DNA of 64,000 nt from JABAAI01 sp965261955. Lineage in GTDB: Bacteria > Spirochaetota > Leptospiria > Leptospirales > Leptonemataceae. The stretch lies in assembly GCA_965261955.1 (NCBI GenBank), contig CBDHEM010000013.1, positions 283,783-347,782 of the forward strand. The letters run 5' to 3'. This document shows, piece by piece, positions 52,835 through 62,954 of the stretch. A model generated the notes under the pieces. It was given only the letters and a program-made list of their open reading frames with translations, did not search any database and was not told the DNA's origin. The position numbers were made by a program, and so were the translations under genes. The number at the start of each line of letters is the position of its first letter. Positions within the stretch are counted from its first letter, which is position 1.

Positions 52835-54403
52835 ATGCATCAACAGATACAGATCATGGATACCACCTTACGAGATGGTGAGCAAACCGAAGGGGTTAGC
52901 TTTTCTGCTTTTGAAAAACTACAACTGTCGCGTTTTCTTTTGGAAAGGCTGTGTGTTGATCGTGTGGAAGTTGCCAGTGCACGCGTTTCTGATCGCGAGC
53001 AAGATGCCATTCGAGAGATCTTTGATTGGGCAAGGAAGGCTTCTTGTCTGGAACGCGTGGAGGTATTGGGATTTGTCGATGATGGGAAATCTGTAGATTG
53101 GATTAGTGCCGCCGGTGGTCGTGTACTGAATTTACTAACAAAGGGATCAAAGCGTCATTGTGAGATACAGCTGGGAAAAAATTTAAATGAGCATATTCAA
53201 GATATTGAAAAGACAGTTCGTTATGCTCATGATAAGCAACTCACTGTACATGTTTATTTAGAAGATTGGTCCAGTGGCTATTTGCATTCTCCTGGCTATG
53301 TTCATACGCTTTTTAGTGAGCTCCAAAAGATGCCTATCCAGCGCTTCCTTTTACCAGATACGCTTGGCATACTAGCACCTTATGAAGTGCATGCAGGAAT
53401 AGATACTCTTTTACAAAAGCATCCGAATGTACGGATTGATTTTCATGGACATAATGATTATGACCTTGCCGTGGCAAATTGTTTGGCGGCTGTTCAAGTA
53501 GGAGTTCATGGTATTCATGTAAGTGTAAACGGGCTTGGGGAGAGGGCTGGGAATACTCCTCTAGAGGCTGTGGTGACAGCCTTACATGATAAATTAAAAG
53601 TCAAAACGGCTATTCAAGAATCAGCCATAACAGATGCGTCTCGTTTAGTCGAAACCTTTAGTGGAAAGCGCATACAAGCTAACCGTCCTGTTGTTGGGCA
53701 TGATGTCTATACCCAAACAGCAGGTATACATGCAGATGGAGATAAAAAAGCTAATCTTTATGCAAACCCTATTTTACCAGAGCGTTTTGGACGATCTCGT
53801 ATTTATGCCCTAGGAAAACTTGCGGGGCGGGCTTCCCTGAGTAATAATTTACAAATGTTAGGGATTGAACTCTCTGCTGAGAAAAAACAAATCATTTTGG
53901 AACGTATCAAAGAGCTTGGAGAGAAGAAAAAAATTGTGACTCCGGATGACTTGCCCATTTTAATTGAAGATATTTTTGGTTCTGGCTTTCAGCGTCATTT
54001 TAAAATTAAAAATGTTTTGACGAACACATCTCTAGATGCAGGGGCGAATACAAAAATTGATGTGGAGTTGCAAGGGGAAGAATATAGTAGCGAAGCCGAT
54101 GGCGATGGTGGCTATGATGCTTTTATGAATGCCTTGAGGAAAATCATGGGAAAAATAGGAATGGAACTTCCTCAGCTTCTTGATTATGAGGTGCGTATCC
54201 CTCCCGGTGGTAAAACAAACGCTCTAGTCGAAGCAGTGATTACTTGGGAGGACAAAAGCAAGGAGCAGCCTAGTTTCCGTACTGTGGGAGTCGCTACAGA
54301 CCAAGTTCTAGCTGCTGTCTTTGCCACTGAGAAAATGCTAAACCGGCTAATTAGCCCCACTTACGCCACAACAAGCGTAACGGACCTAAAACAGGGAAGC
54401 TAG
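52835..54403 (+). CDS. cimA: (R)-citramalate synthase
   Basis: CimA condenses pyruvate and acetyl-CoA to citramalate, the entry step of the pyruvate route to isoleucine used by Leptospira. The TIM-barrel domain has D-T-T-L-R-D-G-E-Q near the N-terminus, the metal-site H-G-H-N-D-Y-D-L-A-V-A-N and G-E-R-A-G-N-T-P-L. The C-terminal regulatory domain ends with D-Y-E-V-R-I-P-P-G-G-K-T, matching Leptospira CimA closely. ATG 52835 is preferred, with GAAGGGGGC about 10 bp upstream; a GTG just before it is in frame. Isoleucine feedback is known for the Leptospira enzyme. Confidence 0.92.
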   Translation: MHQQIQIMDTTLRDGEQTEGVSFSAFEKLQLSRFLLERLCVDRVEVASARVSDREQDAIREIFDWARKASCLERVEVLGFVDDGKSVDWISAAGGRVLNLLTKGSKRHCEIQLGKNLNEHIQDIEKTVRYAHDKQLTVHVYLEDWSSGYLHSPGYVHTLFSELQKMPIQRFLLPDTLGILAPYEVHAGIDTLLQKHPNVRIDFHGHNDYDLAVANCLAAVQVGVHGIHVSVNGLGERAGNTPLEAVVTALHDKLKVKTAIQESAITDASRLVETFSGKRIQANRPVVGHDVYTQTAGIHADGDKKANLYANPILPERFGRSRIYALGKLAGRASLSNNLQMLGIELSAEKKQIILERIKELGEKKKIVTPDDLPILIEDIFGSGFQRHFKIKNVLTNTSLDAGANTKIDVELQGEEYSSEADGDGGYDAFMNALRKIMGKIGMELPQLLDYEVRIPPGGKTNALVEAVITWEDKSKEQPSFRTVGVATDQVLAAVFATEKMLNRLISPTYATTSVTDLKQGS

Positions 54404-54639
54404 CTAGGAGTTCCTATACATAGGATTATGCTAGGTAATGATTTGTTTGGTTAATATTGTGTCTCTACGGTTATATACGGACGGGGTGTGTATATCATTA
54501 TCGGTTAGCTTGCTTGGCTTTCAGACATGGGTACTTCTTTACTTCGTAACAGTCCCATAAAATTATCTGACGTAAAATAGTTTTCTTTTTAGGGCTATTT
54601 TGTATAATGAATAATATAGAAATTGTTTGAAGGGAATTG

Positions 54640-55137
54640 ATGATAGGCTTTGTAAAAATAAAAACTTTTGGTAAATACCTTTCAAAAACAGTATTATTTG
54701 CTCCCTTTACCATTTTGGTACTCTTCACTTTTTTCACTTGTTCCAAACAGCAAGTACGCCCTCGCACTGATTTTTCAAGTACACGCCATATAGGTAAGTG
54801 GCGAGGAAGTGATACTAGCGGTCGAATAGGAAGACTTTTTTTGTTTTCTAATGGTTTTGCTTATTTTTCAGCTGGGGGACAAAGCTTTGGAGGCCCTCGT
54901 CTTTCCAAAAGGGGAGGCTTACTCTATGAAATAGATCACTCGAAATCACCCATATCACTGGACTTTATAGGGATCAGCCATTCTTACAAGGAATTACGGC
55001 GTATTCGTGCTATTATCAAATTTCTTGGTCCAAAACAAATGAAAGTTTGCACATTTATGAATGACGTTCGTCCGAAAAATTTCCGGGGAAAAAATGGATG
55101 CCACAAAATTTTACTCAAGAAGATGATAAACCAGTGA
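54640..55137 (+). CDS. Putative lipoprotein, unknown function
   Basis: The 165-residue product has a positively charged start, a hydrophobic stretch and L-F-T-F-F-T-C-S near residue 34, a plausible spirochaetal lipobox with Cys as lipid site. The rest is basic with G-K-W-R-G-S-D, similar in style to small secreted beta proteins. The start may also be TTG 54637. The 236 bp before it holds no clear feature. Function unknown. Confidence 0.65.
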   Translation: MIGFVKIKTFGKYLSKTVLFAPFTILVLFTFFTCSKQQVRPRTDFSSTRHIGKWRGSDTSGRIGRLFLFSNGFAYFSAGGQSFGGPRLSKRGGLLYEIDHSKSPISLDFIGISHSYKELRRIRAIIKFLGPKQMKVCTFMNDVRPKNFRGKNGCHKILLKKMINQ

Positions 55138-55219
55138 GTTTACCTACTCTCTATCAGAATAAAATTCAAGAATAGGCAATAGGGAGCGACGGAAAAACAA
55201 AAGCGCTTGTATCTCTATT

Positions 55220-56323
55220 CTAGTCTATAGTGAGGATGGCGTCTCCATCCTTGCGTGGCTCAATTTCACCAATAATAACTGGTTGGTTTTGTATATCGGG
55301 ATAGTTTTTCTGAAAAGATTTTTTCAAAGAGTCGAGACTATCTGTAGCGCTTTCTTTCGAAAGAAACACTATCATGCCAATACCCATATTAAAAGTGTGG
55401 AGCATTTCTTTTTGAGAAAGGTTAGCCCTTTGGGCAATTTGTAAAAAAAGATCTGGTGTTTCCCAAGAAGAAAGTTGAATAGAAACACCTATATTTTTAC
55501 CTAGCACACGAGGGATATTTTCAAAAAAACCTCCTCCCGTAACATGAGCTATGGCGCGAACCACATTCCCTTTTTGATTTAGGAGAGGGCGAAGAACGGG
55601 TTCATAAATAACAGTCGCTTTTGATAATATATTTGTAAAAAGGAAATCACAGTCATCCTTACTTTCTGGTAAACCCATTCCTTTTTTTAAGTACAGTTTA
55701 CGAATCAATGAAAGCCCATTGGCATGAACACCAGAAGAAGGAAGACCAATCGCTATATCTCCAATTTGAAGTGTAGTACCATCAACTAGTTCTTCCCTAT
55801 CCACGACACCAATAGCAAAACCAGCTAGATCATATTGCTCATCTGGCATTGTGCCCGGATGCTCAGCCGTTTCACCACCAACCAAAACACAATTGGCTTG
55901 TTTACAACCCGTAAGTATGGACTCAACGATAACTTTCATTTTGGGAAGGGACAGTTTTCCACAGGCAATATAATCCAAAAACTGCATACTCTTAGCGCCA
56001 CTACAAAGTATATCATTTACACACATAGCTACGAGATCTATCCCAACGGTCTTGTGATAATCAAAAAGTCGGGCCAGCTCAACCTTTGTTCCCACTCCAT
56101 CTACTCCTGTGACAAGTAATGGGTTTTTATATTCTTTTAGAAAAGTCACATCCATTAGAGATACAAAATCTATGGGACTAACATGCAACTTTTTTGCAAA
56201 GGGGTTGCCTTCCATCTCCGTCCCCTTTTGCGTATTTTCTCTTTGTAGCTTTTTGATTAGACTAGTAAATTCCCTTCCCATGTGCGTATTTACACCGGCA
56301 TTTTTATATGTAACTTTTTTCAT
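55220..56323 (-). CDS. purM: Phosphoribosylformylglycinamidine cyclo-ligase PurM
   Basis: PurM closes the imidazole ring to make AIR in purine synthesis, using ATP. The N-terminal Y-K-x-A-G-V-N is standard, followed by V-T-G-V-D-G-V-G-T-K, G-I-D-L-V-A-M-C-V-N-D, L-V-G-G-E-T-A-E-H-P-G and A-H-V-T-G-G-G-F. The 367-residue length is near the usual 345. It is convergent with the lipoprotein gene. Confidence 0.96.
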   Translation of the reverse strand: MKKVTYKNAGVNTHMGREFTSLIKKLQRENTQKGTEMEGNPFAKKLHVSPIDFVSLMDVTFLKEYKNPLLVTGVDGVGTKVELARLFDYHKTVGIDLVAMCVNDILCSGAKSMQFLDYIACGKLSLPKMKVIVESILTGCKQANCVLVGGETAEHPGTMPDEQYDLAGFAIGVVDREELVDGTTLQIGDIAIGLPSSGVHANGLSLIRKLYLKKGMGLPESKDDCDFLFTNILSKATVIYEPVLRPLLNQKGNVVRAIAHVTGGGFFENIPRVLGKNIGVSIQLSSWETPDLFLQIAQRANLSQKEMLHTFNMGIGMIVFLSKESATDSLDSLKKSFQKNYPDIQNQPVIIGEIEPRKDGDAILTID

Positions 56324-56368
56324 AGCCTATCTCTAATCATTTTCTTTTACAAATTTCTATACATATTT

Positions 56369-57643
56369 TCAAGTATACTCAGAATATTCATGAATAGTGT
56401 ACTTTTTCCCCAACCAATTTTTGAACACATAACTCGTTTCTGTGGATTGGATTTTTTTTCCTTTTTTCTGATCCTTCTTATGATTATCAGAATGTTCAGA
56501 AAAAACAGAAGAAGGATCAGAAGTCTTTTTATTTTGGTTAGAGAAAGAAGACAAAGGAGAGAGAATATAATTGGGTTCCAATGGAACTTTACCTCCTCCT
56601 CCCGGCAAATCGACCACATAACGAGGTAAAGAAATTCCTGGGTTACGTCCCCGTAGCTCCTCCAGTATATGAACACCCTTTACAACGGGAACACGTAGAT
56701 GCTTGGTCCCGGGAACTTCATCGCAACGGTGCAAATAGTAAGGTTTGGCACCTGCCTTGAGTAGAGTTAAGTTAAGCTCTTCTTGTGCACAAGTCGTGTC
56801 ATTTATACCACGCAATAGGACGGCCTGATTCAGTACATCTACCCCATGATTACGAAGAAGGCGGATTGCTTTCTGAGCCAAAGGACTAACCTCTTTTTTA
56901 TGATTAAAATGGGTGACCAGAGTGATTGGATAAAATTCACGAAAGATACGGGCTAGAGGTTCGGTAATTCGCATGGCCAGTGTCGCTGGCATACGCGTAT
57001 GGACCCGTATGCTATATAGGTGCTTGATTTCCCGCAAGCGACTCAAAATATAACGAATATGCTTATCTTCTAAACTCAGAGGATCTCCCCCAGAAAGTAT
57101 CACCTCCTTCACCTCTTTCTGTTTAGCGATATAATCTAGCGCATCTTCCCATTCTTGTTTTTTAGGAGCGGACTCCGGTTTGGATACCTTTCGCTTACGC
57201 ATACAAAAACGACAATATATAGCACAAGAATGACTCAGATACCATAATACACGATCCGGATAACGATGAGTTAGCCCACGAAGCGGGCTATGTTCTTCTT
57301 CAGCCAAGGGATCCCAAATTTCTGTTTTATCTGGAATAAACTCTTCCGAAGAAGGTATGATTTGCCGTAAAATAGGACAAAATGGATCCTTCCAATCTGC
57401 AAGCTGTAAATAATATGGACTCGCACCGAACCGAAAAGTTGTGTCCCAAGTGTGATAAAAATTCGACCACGTCTCTATATTCCCCAAAATATGGGGATGG
57501 GTTTCAGCGTAGAGTCCCTCTGTTTCAAGCCATTTTACCAAAGCCATGGGAGTACGAATTTGATGGCGCATTTGCCAATGCCAATTATCTTGCGAAAGTG
57601 AGTATTCTTTTTTTGACAAATATTTGACGATAGAAGAGGCCAT
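56369..57643 (-). CDS. epmB: Lysine 2,3-aminomutase family protein (EpmB/KamA-like)
   Basis: This radical-SAM PLP enzyme has C-A-I-Y-C-R-F-C (C-x3-C-x2-C), followed by R-K-R-K. G-G-D-P-L follows, and the PLP Lys is expected in the C-terminal third near L-P-G-G-G-G-K-V-P. It lies head to head with efp, 28 bp apart. That arrangement favours EpmB, which supplies beta-lysine for EF-P Lys modification. At 424 residues it is longer than EpmB (about 340), due to a charged C-terminal tail of ~70 residues. A free lysine aminomutase (KamA) is possible. Confidence 0.88.
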   Translation of the reverse strand: MASSIVKYLSKKEYSLSQDNWHWQMRHQIRTPMALVKWLETEGLYAETHPHILGNIETWSNFYHTWDTTFRFGASPYYLQLADWKDPFCPILRQIIPSSEEFIPDKTEIWDPLAEEEHSPLRGLTHRYPDRVLWYLSHSCAIYCRFCMRKRKVSKPESAPKKQEWEDALDYIAKQKEVKEVILSGGDPLSLEDKHIRYILSRLREIKHLYSIRVHTRMPATLAMRITEPLARIFREFYPITLVTHFNHKKEVSPLAQKAIRLLRNHGVDVLNQAVLLRGINDTTCAQEELNLTLLKAGAKPYYLHRCDEVPGTKHLRVPVVKGVHILEELRGRNPGISLPRYVVDLPGGGGKVPLEPNYILSPLSSFSNQNKKTSDPSSVFSEHSDNHKKDQKKGKKIQSTETSYVFKNWLGKKYTIHEYSEYT

Positions 57644-57671
57644 AAAAGTCTTACTATCTCACTACTAAATT

Positions 57672-58235
57672 ATGATAAATGCAGTTGATATAAAAAAGGG
57701 AATGATCTTGAACGTGGATGGTAACTTCTATTCCGTTAGTTTTTCACAATTCGTTAGTCCAGGAAAAGGTAGTGCCTTTGTTCGTACCAAACTCAAAAAC
57801 GTTCGTAAGGGCAATGTGATTGAGCGCACCTTTAAGTCATCCGAAAAAATTGAAGAGGTGGAGTTTGAAAAGCGCTATATGCAATTTTTATATCGTGATG
57901 GCGATGAAATTGTCTTCATGGATCAGAACGATTATGAACAAAGTCAAATCCCTAAATCAATGGTGGAAGATGTTCTACCCTTCATGAAAGAGGAGATGCC
58001 CGTTGAAGTGAATTTCTTTGAAGACAAGGCTATGAGCGTAACGTTGCCTAATTTCATTGAATTGCGAGTCAGCTATGCCGAAGATGCACTTAAAGGTGAT
58101 ACCGTTGGAACGGCAAGGAAAAGAGTCGAGTTAGAGACGGGGGGAGAGATACGCGTTCCATTATATGTGCAGCAAAATGATATTGTCAAAGTAGATCTGC
58201 GAGATTTTACTTTTGTAGAACGAGTCAATTCCTAA
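57672..58235 (+). CDS. efp: Elongation factor P
   Basis: EF-P helps ribosomes through polyproline stretches. The 187-residue product has the normal three-barrel length. The tip loop reads S-P-G-K-G-S-A-F, with Lys in the position that is beta-lysylated in proteins modified by EpmA/EpmB. The adjacent EpmB-like gene supports that modification; EpmA is not in the window. The 28-bp gap to the divergent neighbour implies closely packed or overlapping promoters. Confidence 0.96.
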   Translation: MINAVDIKKGMILNVDGNFYSVSFSQFVSPGKGSAFVRTKLKNVRKGNVIERTFKSSEKIEEVEFEKRYMQFLYRDGDEIVFMDQNDYEQSQIPKSMVEDVLPFMKEEMPVEVNFFEDKAMSVTLPNFIELRVSYAEDALKGDTVGTARKRVELETGGEIRVPLYVQQNDIVKVDLRDFTFVERVNS

Positions 58236-58274
58236 GCTCTCAAAAAAGAGAAGTCAAATAAAGAGGAGTATTTT

Positions 58275-59444
58275 ATGTCAGAACTCAGTTTAAAAGACAA
58301 AGCGAAAAAAGGGGAGGTTGCTTTTTATTTACAGTTTGGTGGACAGGGCACTCCTTGGTTTAGAGAACTAGCCCGCTATTATAAAAAACCTGGCTTCCAA
58401 ACCTTTTTTGAAACAGCATTTCAATGTATAGAAGAAGAGCGGCACAGAGTTGAGGGCACTATTGGTCTTCCACATGGTATTCCTTTACAATCTTGGCTAG
58501 AAGAAAAAGAAAACATTCCTTCAGACGAATATCTGAGCCACGCTGCTGTATCTCTCCCATTGGTTCAACTCACACAAATGGCTCACATAGAAAATCTCCG
58601 AATAGAAGGCGTATCTCATAAAGAATTATTGAGTTGGAGTTTGGGGGCAACAGGACATAGCCAAGGTATCGTTAGCTCTGTTTTATTTTGTCTAGGCTAC
58701 GAGGGTAGTGCCTATTACAAAGCTTTGGCCCAGTTTACGAAATACCAACTCTACTTAGGTGTGAGTGCCCAAAAAGTCTATCCCTACCTAACGGCTACAC
58801 CAGAAGAAGTAGACGAAGCTAAAAATTTGGGCGGAGGGATTCCATCTCCCATGGTGGCTGTCTTGGGAAGCGATCATGCTAGTATTGAAAAACTCATCAA
58901 AGAAATAAACAAAGAACTACCGGAAGATCGTAAAATATATGTGAGTCTTTACAATTCACCTACAAATCGTATTTTATCTTCTTATCGCTCTTCTCTTCTC
59001 GCTTTTCAAAAAAAATACAATCACCTTATCACCGAAAAGCAATTTAAGCTTGTCTATTTACAAGCCAGTTGTCCTTTTCATTGCCCTCTCATGAAACCCA
59101 TCCGTACTATTATGGACAAGGAGATTGAGCATATTCAATTTACGGTGAATCATAAAGATATTCAACTTCCCATCTATTCTTTTTATAATGATGATAACTA
59201 CCAAGAAATAGCCTCAGACCTGCCAAAGCGCATGTACGAAGATCTAATGATCAACCCTCTGTATTGGGATAAAGCTATGAAAGCGATTGCTCAAAATGTA
59301 AAGGTCACTCATGTCTTAGATTTTGGCCCGGGAAAAACAACACAACGCCTCAGTACAGATAGCTTAACGAGTCTTGGCCCGGGCCTTGCCTCGGAAAAGA
59401 AAGTGATCGGCCTTGCTAAGGATACAAAAGCTTTCTTGTTGTGA
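58275..59444 (+). CDS. Malonyl-CoA/acyl-carrier acyltransferase domain protein
   Basis: The product has the acyltransferase fold with Q-F-G-G-Q-G-T near the N-terminus and catalytic Ser in G-H-S-Q-G near residue 127. H-C-P-L-M follows, and a late G-P-G segment. At 389 residues it is longer than FabD (about 310) and resembles acyltransferase parts of type I fatty acid synthases. The substrate is probably a malonyl or acyl group. It follows efp by 39 bp with AGAGGAG as ribosome site. Confidence 0.85.
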   Translation: MSELSLKDKAKKGEVAFYLQFGGQGTPWFRELARYYKKPGFQTFFETAFQCIEEERHRVEGTIGLPHGIPLQSWLEEKENIPSDEYLSHAAVSLPLVQLTQMAHIENLRIEGVSHKELLSWSLGATGHSQGIVSSVLFCLGYEGSAYYKALAQFTKYQLYLGVSAQKVYPYLTATPEEVDEAKNLGGGIPSPMVAVLGSDHASIEKLIKEINKELPEDRKIYVSLYNSPTNRILSSYRSSLLAFQKKYNHLITEKQFKLVYLQASCPFHCPLMKPIRTIMDKEIEHIQFTVNHKDIQLPIYSFYNDDNYQEIASDLPKRMYEDLMINPLYWDKAMKAIAQNVKVTHVLDFGPGKTTQRLSTDSLTSLGPGLASEKKVIGLAKDTKAFLL

Positions 59445-59517
59445 AGAAACATGAAAATTTCTTTTTTCACTTTCCATTTTTTATTGCATATCCAGTAAGC
59501 CATCAAATAAAAAGCTA

Positions 59518-61359
59518 GTGCTAGTGATTCCCCCCAGCGTGAAGTCTAGATTGCTTCGCCAAAAGCCTTATCTCTCCATTTACTTTGAAAATCTACCTGA
59601 AAAAAACCAATACTCCCTACAAAATCTATCTTCTAGTCATGAACAAAGTCCTGTTATCATCTATCAAACAAAGGATCGCTCTATACAATTGAGTTCTCGT
59701 TACAATCCACAAAAAGAAATCCAACAAATGTTTTCTCATGCAGGAGAGGTTTGGGATGCTGGTGAAATTATACTGATTTTGGGCTTAGGGAATATAGACA
59801 TACTACCGGCGGTATTCGCTCGATTAAAAAAAAATCAAATCTGTATTGCAATAGATGCCTCTCTATATCTGGGTCAACTTCTCTGCCAACAAAGCTCTCT
59901 TATGTGGGAGTTCCTACTTCGTCCGGGTTCCCATTTATTTTGTGGTATAGCGTTAGAAAGAGGCCTAAAACAATATGTCGAATCTTTGCCTATAGAGGCA
60001 TTCTCCGGCATACAATTTTTACGCCATCATCCTTCCATTCGTCTTCAAGCTGAATTTTATAATCAAATCGAAAAAAAACTCCACGATCTGATCAAAACGC
60101 GTATTTCTGATTTGCTAACGCGCATAGAATTTGAAACCCTATGGGTCAAAAATATACTAGCAAACAGTTCTCATCTTCCCATGAAAAATCACACAAACGC
60201 CCGTCTATATACTGTTAGAGGGTATAAGGATAGCTTACACAAAAAACCGGGTGTTTTGATAGCCTCTGGCCCATCTTTACAAGAAAGCTTTGCAGAGCTT
60301 CATGTCCTGAAGGAAAGGGCTTTCCTCCTTTGTGTCGACTCTGCTTTGAAAGTTTTACTAAAGGCCGGTATCACTCCACATGGTGTCATCACATTAGATG
60401 CTCAAGCCCATACTTTTTTTGCATTCAGTGGCCTAGATCTATCTGACATTGTACTTTTTGCGGATCTGGTCAGTAATCCAACTATTTTTCGTAAAATCAA
60501 AACAAAGAAAGTAATCTTTTCGACTACCGCACAAATTAGTTATGATTACGCTGGTGAGTTGAAACAAGAATTCACAAGGGGTACAGAATTTGCTCAAAAG
60601 ATACATGGCGATATTGGCTATTTACAATCTGGTGGTTCCGTTGCTACATCTGGGTTAGATCTCCTGCGTACACTGGGATGCGATCCCATTTTATTCATTG
60701 GGCTGGATCAGGCCTATACAGATAGAAAGATTCACAGTAATGGTAGTCACCACGGTGAAAGATGGCTACCTAGTATAAACCGTACAAAAACAGTGGCCGG
60801 TATCATTGAAAATATCGTTCGCAAACGACAAACCTTTCTAGTACCGGCTATAGATGGGGATGAAATATTAAGTGATTACATACTAGATTTATATAAGGGA
60901 TGGTTTGAAAGTTCTATCCCCAATTGCTCCGAAAAAATATATCAGCTTACCCGGAGGGGAGCTTCATTACAAAGTGCTATTCCCGTATCTGACCCTTACA
61001 ATTTTGCACTAGCCTTAGAAAAACAAGAAAATATAACAAAGCCCTTTGCTTTTAGCCCAAAACTAGATTACTTTTTACATCCGGATCTACAAGAGCTAGT
61101 CTATGAATTACAAAAAAATCCACAAACTAAAACACATGATGAAATCGAAAGAGAAAAAGTTTGTACAGAGCTAGAAATACTTTTTCATCGTTATCCTTTT
61201 TTACAATTTGCTAGTCGCCGTGCAGAACTGTATATCAAACGTAACGCCAAGAAAATATCTCCCGAAGAAGCCAAAATGATTTGGAATGAAAAGACGCTAT
61301 CCATCCTAAAAAAACTAGAGCGTTCTATCTGTAGTCTGACTGGTCGTCGCTTTATCTAG
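59518..61359 (+). CDS. Maf-family (DUF115) motility accessory / flagellin glycosylation protein
   Basis: The 613-residue product has I-L-I-L-G-L-G-N-I in the N-terminal Rossmann-like domain. The DUF115 core follows: I-A-S-G-P-S-L, L-C-V-D-S-A-L-K-V-L-L-K-A-G-I, T-L-D-A-Q and F-I-G-L-D-Q-A-Y-T. Proteins with this core (Maf) add nonulosonic acids to flagellins. That fits a flagellated spirochaete. The start is TTG or CTG near 59518, with no clear ribosome site. Its stop overlaps the 3' end of the convergent CorC gene by about 45 bp. Confidence 0.8.
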   Translation: MLVIPPSVKSRLLRQKPYLSIYFENLPEKNQYSLQNLSSSHEQSPVIIYQTKDRSIQLSSRYNPQKEIQQMFSHAGEVWDAGEIILILGLGNIDILPAVFARLKKNQICIAIDASLYLGQLLCQQSSLMWEFLLRPGSHLFCGIALERGLKQYVESLPIEAFSGIQFLRHHPSIRLQAEFYNQIEKKLHDLIKTRISDLLTRIEFETLWVKNILANSSHLPMKNHTNARLYTVRGYKDSLHKKPGVLIASGPSLQESFAELHVLKERAFLLCVDSALKVLLKAGITPHGVITLDAQAHTFFAFSGLDLSDIVLFADLVSNPTIFRKIKTKKVIFSTTAQISYDYAGELKQEFTRGTEFAQKIHGDIGYLQSGGSVATSGLDLLRTLGCDPILFIGLDQAYTDRKIHSNGSHHGERWLPSINRTKTVAGIIENIVRKRQTFLVPAIDGDEILSDYILDLYKGWFESSIPNCSEKIYQLTRRGASLQSAIPVSDPYNFALALEKQENITKPFAFSPKLDYFLHPDLQELVYELQKNPQTKTHDEIEREKVCTELEILFHRYPFLQFASRRAELYIKRNAKKISPEEAKMIWNEKTLSILKKLERSICSLTGRRFI

Positions 61360-62697
61360 TTCTTCGTTTTCTTTGGCAGGAGCCTTCTCAGCTAATATCA
61401 TAAGTAATCGAAATTGTACGAGCTTTTGGCGAACACGACGCATCAATTCAAATTCAAGGAATTCAAACTTTAGCTTTTCGCCAACTTCAGGGAAACGCCC
61501 GGTCTTTTCTGTGACAAAACCAGCTATACTATTATAACCTTCTGATTCCTTAATTAGATTATCAGGGAAATACTCATTAAAATCACTAATGGGACAAGCC
61601 CCAGAGACAAGATACTTTCCCGTCAACAAGGGAACAATCAATTGCTCTGGTGGTTTTTCTGGAGTATCATGTATATCCCCCACGATTTCTTCGAGTATAT
61701 CCTCCATCGTAATCAAACCAGATGTACCACCATATTCATCCACAACTATGGCCACATGGGTACAACGTTCTTGCATTTCTTCTAAAATCTTATCTATTTT
61801 CATGCTCTCTGGCACATGATAAGCATGGTGTAGAAGTTCGGACAGATTTTCATCTTCTCCACGTATACGCATTCTCATATAATCTTTTACATGTAAAATA
61901 CCTTCAATCTTATCTAGACTCTCTCGATAAACAGGAATACGACTATGCTCCACATTAAAAAGAAAATCCTCTATTTCTTTTATGGGAGCTTCAATAAATA
62001 CTGCTTTTAGGTCTACACGGGGTATCATCACTTCCCGGGCTGACGTATCATTAATTTCAAAAACATTGGAAATAATCTGTTGCTCGCTATGTTCAATGGC
62101 ACCCGCTTTCACACCTTCCTTTAAGATATGCCGTATTTCTTCTTCATGTAAACGTGTTTCGGAAAAACTTGTCTGTCCTTTGTGAAAAAGTCTGAGAACG
62201 ATATTACTAGATAAAGTGAGAAAAAAAGTAAAACCGGAAAAAATACGTGAAAAAAAGGAAAGGGGATAGGCAACAAAAAGAGAAAACTGAGTGGAATAAC
62301 GTAATGCAAGCGACTTAGGAATAAGTTCCCCAAAAACTAAAGAGAGATAGGAAAGGCTCAACACCAGTCCAATCAGAGAAGCTTCCTCTGCATAGCCTAA
62401 ATACAAACCTAGGTCTAGGGTTTTCAGATATGGGTGTATATAGCCCATCAATTTTGACCCTCCATAAACAGAGGCAAGAGTGGAAAGCAAAGTCACACCA
62501 ATTTGCACAGTGGCAAAAAAACGATCCGGTTGGTGTTTTAGATCAGCAATTAGCTGACCACGACGACTACCCTTTTTTAACAGCTCATCAAGGGTCACTT
62601 GTTTCAAAGAAATAATGGCAATCTCTGAACCCGTAAAGAACCCATTCAAAAGGATTAAGGAAACAACAAAGAATATATCTATAAATAAGCCTTCCAC
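61315..62697 (-). CDS. CorC/HlyC-type protein (CNNM + CBS domains)
   Basis: An N-terminal CNNM (DUF21) membrane domain covers residues ~1-190, with four hydrophobic segments and F-F-T-G-S-E-I-A. Two CBS domains follow (R-E-V-M-I-P-R-V-D-L near 220, then H-V-A-I-V-V-D-E-Y-G-G-T-S-G-L-I-T-M-E-D near 310). The C-terminal CorC_HlyC domain (about 360-435) is complete. Members act in divalent cation export. The often-used name haemolysin C is not supported by sequence here. Confidence 0.9.
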   Translation of the reverse strand: MEGLFIDIFFVVSLILLNGFFTGSEIAIISLKQVTLDELLKKGSRRGQLIADLKHQPDRFFATVQIGVTLLSTLASVYGGSKLMGYIHPYLKTLDLGLYLGYAEEASLIGLVLSLSYLSLVFGELIPKSLALRYSTQFSLFVAYPLSFFSRIFSGFTFFLTLSSNIVLRLFHKGQTSFSETRLHEEEIRHILKEGVKAGAIEHSEQQIISNVFEINDTSAREVMIPRVDLKAVFIEAPIKEIEDFLFNVEHSRIPVYRESLDKIEGILHVKDYMRMRIRGEDENLSELLHHAYHVPESMKIDKILEEMQERCTHVAIVVDEYGGTSGLITMEDILEEIVGDIHDTPEKPPEQLIVPLLTGKYLVSGACPISDFNEYFPDNLIKESEGYNSIAGFVTEKTGRFPEVGEKLKFEFLEFELMRRVRQKLVQFRLLMILAEKAPAKENEELDKATTSQTTDRTL

Positions 62698-62954
62698 TTA
62701 TGTAGCTAGAGAAAAATAAAAATTAAACAAAATTAACAAAAACGGTTTCGTTTATCAAATACGACAGATGCAGAGGAATGTAGGTATTCAAAAGCACAAA
62801 TATAACCCGATGGCACACTGTGTAAACTGATTAGTAATTGGCCACTACTTTTCAAAAAAATATGAAAACGAAATCAGAGGGCTGGATCGTCCGTTCGCCT
62901 TGGTGTGGTGACTAACTTACCTTTTATATAGTTAAGCTTGAAAAAGGCACTATA

